Positions 10,196-17,472 of a DNA stretch of 64,000 nt are shown here, piece by piece (position 1 is the stretch's first letter; every line of letters starts with the position of its first letter). The notes below the pieces were generated by a model, which did no database searches, was not told the DNA's origin, and saw only the letters and a list, made by a program, of their open reading frames with translations. This stretch comes from Woodsholea maritima DSM 17123 (GTDB lineage Bacteria > Pseudomonadota > Alphaproteobacteria > Caulobacterales > Maricaulaceae), in contig NZ_KB908060.1 of NCBI RefSeq assembly GCF_000382325.1, positions 54,881-118,880 of the forward strand, in the 5' to 3' direction. The position numbers and the translations under genes are program-made.

Positions 10196-10533
10196 CCTCA
10201 ACTAGCCGATAGGCGGTAGGACAAAGAGAACCCTGTCATCCCGGCCTTGAGCCGGGATCTATGGGCCTCAAGGGCAATCTCAATAGATCCCGGGTCGCAC
10301 TAGGTTTGCCCGGGATGACAAACACGATGAAGTCCTCCCCTGCGACGCGGGGGAGGTGGCCTGAAAGGCCGGAGGGGGCGATTTTGTTTAGTATCCTCGC
10401 TTACGCTGCGGGCGCGCATTCGCGCTCGCAACCCCTTTGGGGTTGATGGACCCCGGATCAAGTCCGGGGCCGCGTTGATGGGAAAATGCCGACCGGGTTC
10501 CCGGCCTTGAGCCGGGATCCATTCGCCCCTGTG
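10196..10533. repeat. Composite repeat block, copy 2 of the direct duplication
   Basis: Same element order and length as 9813-10150. The two copies are nearly identical over the 3' two thirds. They differ most in the first two stem-loops: copy 2 has CATCCCGGCCTTGAGCCGGG where copy 1 has the ATCCCCGA palindrome, yet base pairing is kept in both. A third, partial copy of only the head unit (CCTCAAGTAGGCGATAGCCG) lies between them at about 10158-10192. The block ends about 50 bp from tRNA-Thr. Confidence 0.85.
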
Positions 10534-10585
10534 ACGCGCGCCCGCAGCTTTAGCGAGGATCTTAATATATAAAGACTGGGGAGAA

Positions 10586-10660
10586 TGGTGCCGCCGCGGA
10601 GATTTGAACTCCGGACCTCAGCCTTACCAAGGATGCGCTCTACCCCTGAGCTACGGCGGC
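10586..10660 (-). tRNA. tRNA-Thr (GGT anticodon)
   Basis: Reading the minus strand, a full cloverleaf is visible: acceptor GCCGCCG paired with CGGCGGC, D arm AGCTCAGGGGTAGAGC, anticodon loop TTGGTAA giving anticodon GGT, T arm with GTTCAAAT, discriminator A and an encoded CCA end (10586-10588). It decodes ACC/ACU. Confidence 0.96.
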
Positions 10661-10676
10661 ACTGTGCGAGGCGGGC

Positions 10677-10705
10677 GATATAGCCCATGATTCTCGTTCC
10701 GCCAA
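10677..10705 (-). promoter_or_regulatory. Probable sigma-70-type promoter of tRNA-Thr
   Basis: On the minus strand a -35 element TTGGCG (10700-10705) and a -10 element TATATC (10677-10682) are spaced by 17 bp, ending 16 bp before the tRNA 5' end. Spacing and position fit a housekeeping promoter. Confidence 0.6.
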
Positions 10706-10793
10706 GTGCGGGCTTGACCTTGATTGCAGATAAGGTCAGTAAAAGGGGCTGAAACAGACGCAAAATAACGAAAAAACGACTGCAGAAACTTCC

Positions 10794-10988
10794 ATGAACT
10801 CAGATCCTAAAATGCCGAAGCCCTCTCTTGATCCCGATAGCGATGAAGGGGCTGTGGACGCTGCGCCGCCCGCGCCCGTCAAAAAGCCTGCGCCGAAGAA
10901 AGAAGGGCGTGAAGATCGCTTGGCGGCGGCGTTGCGCGCGAATTTGCGACGCAGAAAAGCCCCAAAACCGGCCAAGCCGGCCTCATAA
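10794..10988 (+). CDS. Small basic protein, conserved upstream of murA
   Basis: A 64-residue protein with a Pro/Asp-rich N-terminal half (MPKPSLDPDSDE, PVKKPAPKK) and a basic helical tail (REDRLAAALRANLRRRKAPK). Short proteins ending in a similar R-L-A-x-A-L-R-x-N-L-R-R-R-K motif are commonly seen near this locus in alphaproteobacteria; the role is unknown, and nucleic-acid or ribosome contact is only a guess from its charge. It precedes murA by about 100 bp and may be co-transcribed with it. Confidence 0.65.
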   Translation: MNSDPKMPKPSLDPDSDEGAVDAAPPAPVKKPAPKKEGREDRLAAALRANLRRRKAPKPAKPAS

Positions 10989-11092
10989 AGACCGAAACCT
11001 CGCCTTTCTTATGCTGAAGGGTGCGTCCTCCCCCTCGCGTCCCAGGCCGGGCGCGTCTATCTACAGATCTAAGACAGAGATTGAGGCTTGAT

Positions 11093-12367
11093 ATGGATCG
11101 CATTCTTCTTCGCGGCGGTAACCCCCTTCATGGTGAAATTCCAATGTCAGGGGCGAAAAACTCGGCTCTGAAGCTGATGGCGGCGTGTCTGTTGACCGAC
11201 GAGCCTTTGGTGCTGTCCAATGCGCCGCGCTTGGCGGACACGCGTTTCATGGCGCATTTGCTGGCCCATCTGGGGGTGCATTCCAGTGAGGATGCGGGCT
11301 CGGTCCTGACCTTAAATGCCAAGGATATCACCAATACCACCGCGCCTTATGAGCTGGTGCGTAAGATGCGCGCGACCTTTAACGTCTTGGGGCCGTTGCT
11401 GGCGCGCATGGGGGCGGCGAAGGTCTCTCTGCCTGGGGGCTGTGCGATTGGTGCGCGTCCGGTGGATTTGCACCTCAAAGCGTTTGAGGCGCTGGGCGCG
11501 GAGATTGAGCTGAGCGAAGGCTATGTCGAGGCGAAAGTGCCCGGTGGGCGCTTAAAAGGCGGGCGCGTGGTGTTTCCCTTCGTGTCTGTCGGCGCGACGG
11601 AGCACACTATGTTGGCGGCGACCTTGGCCAGCGGCACAAGTGTGCTGGAAAACTGCGCGTGTGAGCCAGAGATTGCCGATCTTGCCGGATGTTTGAACGC
11701 GATGGGCGCGAAAGTGTCTGGCGCGGGCACCTCTACCATCACCATTGAAGGCGTGGAAAAGCTGTCCGGAGCCCATTGGCCGGTGGTGCCCGATCGTATC
11801 GAGACCGGCACCTATGCGCTGGCGGCCGCGGCGGCAGGCGGCAAGGTGCGTTTGACCCAGGTGCGCCCACAGCATAATGACGCCTTATGGAGCGCGATGG
11901 AACAGGCGGGCGTGACGATCACTCAGGGCGAAGACTGGGTGGAGGTTGAGCGTGACCCAGCCACACCGATCAAGGCGGTTGATATCGAGACCCGGCCTTA
12001 TCCCGGTTTCCCGACCGATTTGCAGGCGCAATTTATGGGCCTGATGGTGTTGGCCGAAGGGGCCTCGGTCATGACCGAGACAATTTTCGAAAATCGGTTT
12101 ATGCACGCGCCTGAGCTGTCGCGCATGGGCGCTGACATCCATGTGCGCGGGCGTGAAGCGGTGGTGCGCGGTCCGGCCAAGCTGACCGGTGCGCCGGTGA
12201 TGGCGACGGATTTGCGCGCTTCGGTCAGCCTGGTCATAGCCGGGCTGGCGGCCAAGGGCGAGACCGAGATCAACCGGGTCTACCATCTTGATCGCGGGTT
12301 CGAGCGCCTGGAAGAGAAATTATCCCGCTGCGGGGCGGATATCCGCCGGGTCAATGATAGAGAGTAA
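11093..12367 (+). CDS. murA: UDP-N-acetylglucosamine 1-carboxyvinyltransferase
   Basis: Catalyses the first committed step of peptidoglycan synthesis, transferring enolpyruvate from PEP to UDP-GlcNAc in the cytoplasm; target of fosfomycin. The protein is 424 residues, the normal length. The N-terminal [15 protein letters not shown] contains the family's conserved KN motif. The active-site cysteine is present at residue 117 in [15 protein letters not shown], so the enzyme is predicted to be fosfomycin-sensitive. The frame extends upstream, but the ATG at 11093 ([20 protein letters not shown]) is where family similarity begins. It heads the conserved alphaproteobacterial block that runs to yacG, with only 6 bp before the DUF2948 gene. 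Confidence 0.97.
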   Translation: MDRILLRGGNPLHGEIPMSGAKNSALKLMAACLLTDEPLVLSNAPRLADTRFMAHLLAHLGVHSSEDAGSVLTLNAKDITNTTAPYELVRKMRATFNVLGPLLARMGAAKVSLPGGCAIGARPVDLHLKAFEALGAEIELSEGYVEAKVPGGRLKGGRVVFPFVSVGATEHTMLAATLASGTSVLENCACEPEIADLAGCLNAMGAKVSGAGTSTITIEGVEKLSGAHWPVVPDRIETGTYALAAAAAGGKVRLTQVRPQHNDALWSAMEQAGVTITQGEDWVEVERDPATPIKAVDIETRPYPGFPTDLQAQFMGLMVLAEGASVMTETIFENRFMHAPELSRMGADIHVRGREAVVRGPAKLTGAPVMATDLRASVSLVIAGLAAKGETEINRVYHLDRGFERLEEKLSRCGADIRRVNDRE

Positions 12368-12373
12368 ATAGAC

Positions 12374-12820
12374 GTGGCAAAGCCCTATAAGCCTTTGAAG
12401 CTTCTGGCCGAAAGCGGAGAGGATGTCACCATCTTCTCTGCCGCCTTACAGGATGCAATCGCCCAGATCGGCGATTTTTCCTATGAGCCAAAATCGCATA
12501 TCTTCCGCCTGGTCTTTAACCGCTTCTGCGGGGAGCTGGGTCAGCGCGGGGCGGGGCTGCGCGTACGCTCTGCCTTGCAAATCCATGGCGTTTTACAGGC
12601 CCAGGCCAAGCGTTTGAAGCAGGGGCTGGATGAAGGTGTGGTCTCGCTCCTCTCCATCAGTTTTGAAGGCGAGGCTGACGGCCCCGGCGGGGATATGGTT
12701 TTGACCTTTTCCGGCGATGGACAATTGCGTTTATCGGTGGAATGTGTCGACATGATCTTGGCCGATATTTCTGAGCCATGGGGCGCATCCTCGCGGCCCA
12801 AACACCAGATTGATGATTAG
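12374..12820 (+). CDS. DUF2948 family protein
   Basis: A 148-residue cytoplasmic protein of the DUF2948 family, which is almost confined to alphaproteobacteria and sits directly after murA. Recognisable segments are the N-terminal KPLKLLAESGEDVTIFSAAL, FRLVFNRFCGE, and the C-terminal LRLSVECVDMILADISEPW. Translation starts with GTG at 12374, 6 bp after the murA stop, so coupling with murA is likely. Function is unknown. In many alphaproteobacteria hisD follows this gene; here it does not. Confidence 0.9.
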   Translation: MAKPYKPLKLLAESGEDVTIFSAALQDAIAQIGDFSYEPKSHIFRLVFNRFCGELGQRGAGLRVRSALQIHGVLQAQAKRLKQGLDEGVVSLLSISFEGEADGPGGDMVLTFSGDGQLRLSVECVDMILADISEPWGASSRPKHQIDD

Positions 12821-12847
12821 GGCCTGTGAACAATTGAGGGTGATGGC

Positions 12848-13333
12848 GTGAGTGATGCGGGCTACCATTTGATCAAGCTGGATCTTGATAGCACCACCAT
12901 CGGGCGCGCCGACCCGGAAGGGGAGCATGAGCGCCGTGTCGCCATCGCCGACCTGTTAGAGGCGAATTATTTTGCGCCCCTCGATGCCCAGCCGGGCCCC
13001 TATATCCTACGCCTGGCGGTTGAGGATCAGCGCCTGGTCTTTGATGTCAGCTATCAAGACGGTCATCCGGTTCATACCTTCGTGTTCGCGCTGGGCCCGC
13101 TGCGCCGGATCATCAAGGATTATTTCTTGATCTGTGAAAGCTATTATGAGGCCGTTCGCGATGCGTCCCTCAGCCAAATCGAGGCCATCGATATGGGCCG
13201 ACGCGGAGTGCATAATGAAGGCTCCAGCCTGTTAAAAGAGCGTCTGGAAGGCAAGATCACGGTCGATTTTGAAACCGCGCGGCGCTTGTTTACCCTGATC
13301 TGCGCCCTATCACGCCGGAGCCTCAATACATGA
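12848..13333 (+). CDS. UPF0262 family protein
   Basis: A 161-residue protein of UPF0262, a conserved alphaproteobacterial family of unknown function. Diagnostic segments are EHERRVAIADLLEANYFAP, the RRIIKDYFLICESYYEAVRD block and IDMGRRGVHNEGSSLLKERL near the C-terminus. It starts with GTG at 12848 preceded by GAGGGTGAT. Its stop overlaps the ATG of the phosphatase gene by four bases (ATGA), so the two are translationally coupled, which suggests linked roles, though none is established. Confidence 0.93.
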   Translation: MSDAGYHLIKLDLDSTTIGRADPEGEHERRVAIADLLEANYFAPLDAQPGPYILRLAVEDQRLVFDVSYQDGHPVHTFVFALGPLRRIIKDYFLICESYYEAVRDASLSQIEAIDMGRRGVHNEGSSLLKERLEGKITVDFETARRLFTLICALSRRSLNT

Positions 13334-13761
13334 GCGTGCCAAGCCCGGTTCTGTTCGTGTGTGCGCGCAATGCCGTGCGCTCGCCCATGGCCGAAGCGCT
13401 GTGGCGCGCGGAATATGGCTCGGCTAGCCAAGTTCTCTCATGTGGACTTGAGCCTGCGGCCTATCCGGATGGCTTCATGATTGCGGTGATGGAGGAGGCG
13501 GGCCACGATCTGTCGGGTTTTGAGCCGCGCGATCTGGGCGCGATGGCCGATGAAGATTTCCAGCTGGTGATTTGCCTCGCGTCTGAGATTGCCCCCCAGG
13601 TTGCCGATCTGGCTGAGGCGCATAAAGCCAGGTTTTTAAGTTGGGATATTCCCGATCCCGCCCAGATCAGTGGCAACCGCGATGTGCGCCTGGCCGCGTA
13701 TCGCAGTGTGCGTGACACCCTTAGCCAATTGATTAAAGACCTAAGGCTTGAATCAGCCTAA
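13330..13761 (+). CDS. Low-molecular-weight protein-tyrosine-phosphatase family protein
   Basis: A 143-residue cytoplasmic protein of the LMW-PTP/arsenate-reductase fold. The P-loop CX5R is visible as C11-ARNAV-R17-S18 and the general-acid loop as WDIPDPAQ, so a phosphatase (or ArsC-like) mechanism is possible. Canonical LMW-PTPs have CxGNxCRS; here the second cysteine is replaced (NAVRS), a variant common for this conserved-locus paralogue. The substrate is unknown. ATGA overlap with the UPF0262 gene upstream; infA follows after 125 bp. Confidence 0.88.
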   Translation: MSVPSPVLFVCARNAVRSPMAEALWRAEYGSASQVLSCGLEPAAYPDGFMIAVMEEAGHDLSGFEPRDLGAMADEDFQLVICLASEIAPQVADLAEAHKARFLSWDIPDPAQISGNRDVRLAAYRSVRDTLSQLIKDLRLESA

Positions 13762-13886
13762 AGTAAAGGCCTCTCGACGAATGGGGCGACAGGGCGTATA
13801 AGGCGCGCCTACACGTAAGGCGGCGCGTGGGAACACGTCAGCCGCTTTTTGCGTTTGTCCGTTCGCTAGCCACAATGAGGAGCTGC

Positions 13887-14105
13887 ATGGCGAAAGAAGA
13901 GCTATTAGAATTTCCCGGTGAAGTAACCGAACTTCTGCCGAATGCCACCTTCCGGGTGAAGCTGGAAAATGATCACGAGATTATTGCCCATACGGCGGGT
14001 AAAATGCGTAAAAACCGCATCCGCGTTCTGGCGGGCGATAAGGTGCTCGTGGAAATGACCCCTTATGATCTGACTAAAGGCCGGATTACCTATCGCTTCA
14101 AATAA
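13887..14105 (+). CDS. infA: Translation initiation factor IF-1
   Basis: A 72-residue S1-like OB-fold protein that binds the 30S A site and helps IF-2 and IF-3 during initiation. The sequence from [19 protein letters not shown] through [18 protein letters not shown] to the [13 protein letters not shown] end is typical. The ATG at 13887 follows TGAGGAGCTGC; the upstream in-frame extension of 20 codons is not part of the family. It is followed after 12 bp by maf. Confidence 0.97.
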   Translation: MAKEELLEFPGEVTELLPNATFRVKLENDHEIIAHTAGKMRKNRIRVLAGDKVLVEMTPYDLTKGRITYRFK

Positions 14106-14117
14106 GCGTGGGCTTTT

Positions 14118-14723
14118 ATGATTATGGGTGATCGACCCCTTCTTATTTTGGCCAGTGCCTCACCGCGACGGCGCGATCTGCTGACCCAGATCGGCTTGCC
14201 CCCCGATGACATTGCGCCCACCGATATTGATGAGACCCCGATCAAAGGCGAGCTGCCGCGTGCGTTGGCGGCGCGTTTGGCGCGTGAAAAGCTAGGCGCG
14301 GCTCATCATCAAGGGGCCTATGTTCTGGCCAGTGACACGGTGGTCGGTGTGGGGCGGCGTGATCTGCCCAAGACGGAGACGCGTGAAGAGGCCGAGGCCT
14401 GTCTGCGTTTGATGTCTGGGCGTAATCACCGGGTTTATACCGGGGTCAGTGTGCGCGCGCCCGATGGGCGTGAAGCGCACCGGATCGCCGAGACGCGCAT
14501 TGCGTTTAAGCGCTTGAGCGAGCCTGAAATCGCCGACTATCTCGACAGTATGGAATGGCAGGGCAAAGCGGGCGGCTATGGCATTCAAGGCCGGGCCGGG
14601 GCCTTTATCGTGTCGCTGCAGGGCTCTTATACCGGGGTTGTCGGTTTACCTGTTTATGAAACCCGTCAGTTGTTGATGGGCTTGGGATATCCAGTATGCG
14701 TGTCATCGTCCAAGAACGAGTAG
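14118..14723 (+). CDS. maf: Maf-family nucleotide pyrophosphatase
   Basis: A 201-residue house-cleaning nucleotide pyrophosphatase that hydrolyses dTTP/UTP or modified nucleotides. The signature SASPRRRDLL near the N-terminus, the ASDTVV motif and the GYGIQGRAGAFIVSLQGSY block are all intact. There is an alternative ATG two codons later (14124). It lies in the conserved infA-maf-RNase E/G-yacG order, and its last 28 bp overlap the start of the next gene. Confidence 0.94.
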   Translation: MIMGDRPLLILASASPRRRDLLTQIGLPPDDIAPTDIDETPIKGELPRALAARLAREKLGAAHHQGAYVLASDTVVGVGRRDLPKTETREEAEACLRLMSGRNHRVYTGVSVRAPDGREAHRIAETRIAFKRLSEPEIADYLDSMEWQGKAGGYGIQGRAGAFIVSLQGSYTGVVGLPVYETRQLLMGLGYPVCVSSSKNE

Positions 14724-15769
14724 GTGAAACCCGTGCCGCAGTGGTCTCGGGCGAGCGGGTGTGTGAGTTGCATGTCGAGCGTTGGAGTGAACGCAAGACC
14801 CGCGCCATTCGCGGTGAGATTTATCTCGCGCGCGTGCGCACCGTTGATGACAGCCTGAACGGGGCGTTTTGTGATCTGGGCAAAGGCCCTGAAGGCTTCC
14901 TGCCCTTTGGCGCGCAACGCCCGAGCGGCATTCATGAAGGCGCAGCAATCCCGGTGCAAATCGGGCGTGAAGCCTTTGGTGAAAAAGGCCCAACGCTGAA
15001 TATCGTCGAACTGGATGAGGTCCATGGCGGTGATGCGCCTGAATGTCTTGTCCCAGCCCCCAGCCTGGCGGAGCGTTTGTCGCGCCTGTTTGAAGCCCCC
15101 ATCCGTAAGGAGAGGGAGGCTGATTTCGACATGGATGCCGAGTTCGATATGGCCCTTGATAAATACGTGCCCTTGCAAGGGGGCGGGCGTTTGATCATCG
15201 AGCCGACCGCGGCGATGACCACGATTGATGTGGATTCGGCCGGGCGCAGCGAGCCTAAGGGCGGGGCCGGACGCTTGGCGGTGGAGCTTAACAAGGTTGC
15301 CGCGCGTGAAGCCTGTCGCCAGATCCGCCTTCGCGGCATTGGCGGCGTGGTGGCGATTGATTTCCTGCCCTTGAAGAAAAAAGCCGATCAAAGCAATTTG
15401 CACGTCGCGGTGAAAAGCAATTTTCGGGGTGATTTGGCGAAAATCGACGTCGCGCCCCTGTCTCGCTTTGCGATTATGGAGCTGGCACGTCAACGCATCA
15501 CGCGTTCGCTCTATGAAGTGCTGCTCGATGCTTCGGGACGATTGAGCGTGGAAAGCTGTGCGCTGGGGGCCTTGGCCCAGTTGGAACGTGAAGCGCGCGC
15601 CAATAGCCGTAAGCCTATGGTGACGTTGAAGGCCGGTAAGGCCGTGTTTGAGTGGCTCGATCGCGACACGATGGGCTGGCGCAAGGCGATGACGGCACGT
15701 TTGGGCGCACGCTTTGAGCTGGTCTTGGATGACGCCAAGCCTGAGCGCGCCTATGAGGCGGTGGCATGA
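14696..15769 (+). CDS. Short ribonuclease E/G family protein
   Basis: A 357-residue member of the RNase E/G family, the endoribonucleases of RNA processing and decay. The N-terminal part (IRGEIYLARVRTVDDSLNGA, FCDLGKGPEGFLP) is the S1/RNase-H-like region. The catalytic DNase-I-like domain retains both metal-binding aspartates, in TTIDVDSAGR and in GIGGVVAIDFLPL. It ends soon after that domain: no CPxC zinc-link motif is present, so a Zn-linked tetramer like that of RNase E is not expected. This short form is the one that follows maf in alphaproteobacteria and is distinct from the full-length RNase E. The last four bases (ATGA) overlap yacG. Confidence 0.9.
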   Translation: MRVIVQERVGETRAAVVSGERVCELHVERWSERKTRAIRGEIYLARVRTVDDSLNGAFCDLGKGPEGFLPFGAQRPSGIHEGAAIPVQIGREAFGEKGPTLNIVELDEVHGGDAPECLVPAPSLAERLSRLFEAPIRKEREADFDMDAEFDMALDKYVPLQGGGRLIIEPTAAMTTIDVDSAGRSEPKGGAGRLAVELNKVAAREACRQIRLRGIGGVVAIDFLPLKKKADQSNLHVAVKSNFRGDLAKIDVAPLSRFAIMELARQRITRSLYEVLLDASGRLSVESCALGALAQLEREARANSRKPMVTLKAGKAVFEWLDRDTMGWRKAMTARLGARFELVLDDAKPERAYEAVA

Positions 15770-15933
15770 GTGACGGCCCACGCTGCCCCATTTGCAAAAA
15801 GCCCAGTGTGAAGGACTATCGTCCCTTCTGCTCCAAACGCTGTGCGGATGCGGATCTGGGCCATTGGCTGGCGGGTGATTATGCCGTGGCCGGTGAGCCT
15901 GTTAAAACCCATGATGAGGAAGAGTGCGATTAG
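15766..15933 (+). CDS. yacG: DNA gyrase inhibitor YacG (zinc-binding)
   Basis: A 55-residue zinc protein that binds GyrB and inhibits DNA gyrase. The four zinc-ligand cysteines are in the expected CPIC...C...C pattern: RCPICKKP and FCSKRCADADLGHWL. The ATG at 15766 overlaps the preceding stop (ATGA). The gene is the last of the infA-maf-RNase-yacG unit and is followed by a hairpin that overlaps its stop codon. Confidence 0.93.
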   Translation: MSDGPRCPICKKPSVKDYRPFCSKRCADADLGHWLAGDYAVAGEPVKTHDEEECD

Positions 15934-15944
15934 CGCGCTCTTCC
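15918..15944 (+). terminator. Hairpin overlapping the yacG stop codon
   Basis: An 11-bp stem with one G-T wobble (GGAAGAGTGCG at 15918-15928, loop ATTAG, arm CGCGCTCTTCC at 15934-15944) includes the TAG stop in its loop. There is no clear T run, so it may be a weak terminator or an mRNA 3'-end stabiliser. Confidence 0.4.
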
Positions 15945-16056
15945 TACGCGCTTGATTAAGATCATCTTTTAATTTTCAAGCAAGACTGAGCGCAAGCGCC
16001 TGCTCGCGTGAGCTGTTGTGTCAATACATCAGCTCATTTCGTTATTTGACGAACAG

Positions 16057-16084
16057 TTGAAATATGGGCGTGACTCGGTTATAT
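16057..16084 (+). promoter_or_regulatory. Candidate promoter of the AlgE-like gene
   Basis: TTGAAA (16057-16062) and TTATAT (16079-16084) are separated by 16 bp and lie 25 bp upstream of the ATG at 16110. This matches sigma-70-type spacing; no experimental support is implied. Confidence 0.4.
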
Positions 16085-16109
16085 CCCCAGTAAGATTTGG
16101 GGTGAGGTT

Positions 16110-17432
16110 ATGAAAATTCTTGGTATTTTAGGCTTAGTGCTTGGGGTGAGCGGGATCGTTGAGGCCCAGGAGCCTTGGCGCTTGGACGACGCGTTGACCA
16201 CGCCAGACTGGCTGAGCGTGTCGGGTGAAACGCGCTGGCGCTATGAAAGTCTCGACGGGCAATTTCGCGCCGGGATGGGCGGCAGCGATCAGGCCTTTTC
16301 AGGACGGACCCTCATACAGTTTGATATCGAGACGGCGCTTGCCGATTTCACCATCGAATTACAAGATTCGCGCGTTTATCTGGATGATAGCGGCTCTGCG
16401 CTCTCCTCCAGCATGATCAATACTGCGGATATTCTTCAAGCTTATGCGCGCTTTGATGTGTCGCCTCTGTTCAACGGGGCGAAGGCCGACTTTAAGGTGG
16501 GCCGGATGTCGATTGATGTGGGCAGTCAGCGCTTTCAAGGGCGTAATGGGTTTCGCAACACAATTGATGCCTTTACCGGGGCAGATCTGAGTGTGAAAGA
16601 TGACGAGGGCGGACAATGGCGCGCTTTTCTGGCCGTGCCTGTCGCGCGCCAACCGGCCGATTTTACAGGGCTTCAAGATAATCAGCACGCCTTTGATGAG
16701 GAAAACTGGAACCAGCAGGTTTTCGGTCTTCACTACACAAGGCCTGAAGCCTTTGGGGCGAGCGCTTTAGAGCTGTTCGTCTTTGGCCTTACCGAACAGG
16801 AGAAGGCTGATCGTCGCCTCTATACGCCGGGCTTTCGCGTCGTCAAAGCGCCGAAGGTCGGCGAATGGGACTGGGATTTAGAAGTCGCTGTCCAGGTTGG
16901 TGAGCGTGAGGATCGTGATGTGCGCGCCGCAACGCTTCATGGTGGACTGGGCTATAGCTGGGATCACGCCTGGCGCCCGCGCTTAGCGTTGGAATATGAA
17001 TATGCCAGTGGCAATGATCCAGACACGGCTGACTTTGAACGCTATGACCCGCTTTATGGGCTACGCCGGACAGATTTTGGTCAAACCGGTATTTCTGGGC
17101 CTTTGCGCCGCGCGAATGTGTCTGCGCCCGGTGTGCGCCTGACCGTGAAAAACGGCCCTCTTGATGGGCGTCTGGTGTGGAAGGCGGCGTCGCTGGCGGC
17201 CAATCAGGACGCCTGGGCGGGTGCGGGCGTCGTTGACCCGGCGGGCGCGTCAGGGCGCTTTATTGGGCATCATTTCGATACGCGCTGGCGCTATTGGGCC
17301 ATCAAAGATCAGGTGCGCTTGGAGGTCGGCGGCGCTTGGTTTATTCGCGGCCGCTTTGGTGAAGAGGCCCCAAACGCCAATGATGCCGGCGATAGCCTTT
17401 ATGGCTATGGCATGGTGACGGTGAGTTTTTAA
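16110..17432 (+). CDS. Alginate-export-family (AlgE-like) outer membrane barrel
   Basis: A 440-residue outer membrane protein with an 18-residue signal peptide ending in GIVEA. The mature protein starts SVSGETRWRYESLDGQF and contains KVGRMSIDVGSQRFQGRNGF and LEYEYASGNDP, segments characteristic of the 'alginate export' family (AlgE/PF13372), ending in the aromatic MVTVSF typical of barrels. Despite the family name, most members outside Pseudomonas are channels of unknown substrate. It is a single-gene unit, convergent with a TonB-dependent receptor over a shared terminator. Confidence 0.85.
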   Translation: MKILGILGLVLGVSGIVEAQEPWRLDDALTTPDWLSVSGETRWRYESLDGQFRAGMGGSDQAFSGRTLIQFDIETALADFTIELQDSRVYLDDSGSALSSSMINTADILQAYARFDVSPLFNGAKADFKVGRMSIDVGSQRFQGRNGFRNTIDAFTGADLSVKDDEGGQWRAFLAVPVARQPADFTGLQDNQHAFDEENWNQQVFGLHYTRPEAFGASALELFVFGLTEQEKADRRLYTPGFRVVKAPKVGEWDWDLEVAVQVGEREDRDVRAATLHGGLGYSWDHAWRPRLALEYEYASGNDPDTADFERYDPLYGLRRTDFGQTGISGPLRRANVSAPGVRLTVKNGPLDGRLVWKAASLAANQDAWAGAGVVDPAGASGRFIGHHFDTRWRYWAIKDQVRLEVGGAWFIRGRFGEEAPNANDAGDSLYGYGMVTVSF

Positions 17433-17436
17433 AGAA

Positions 17437-17462
17437 AAGCCCCACTCTCTTGAGCGGGGCTT
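17437..17462. terminator. Bidirectional intrinsic terminator
   Basis: AAGCCCC...GGGGCTT with an inner CTC/GAG stem and TCTT loop lies between two convergent stop codons (17432 and 17473). A and T residues flank both sides, so it can end transcription from either direction. Confidence 0.8.
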
Positions 17463-17472
17463 GTCTTTAGAT

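Noticed and set aside
9896-10446. Open frames of 60-66 codons that recur in both copies of the 338-bp repeat
   Set aside because: They run through palindromic repeats, share the same translation only because the DNA is duplicated, and have no ribosome binding site or family resemblance.
14666-15781. 371-codon minus-strand open frame opposite the RNase E/G-like gene
   Set aside because: It mirrors a well-supported conserved gene in a high-GC codon context, has no known domain and cuts across the maf and yacG ends.
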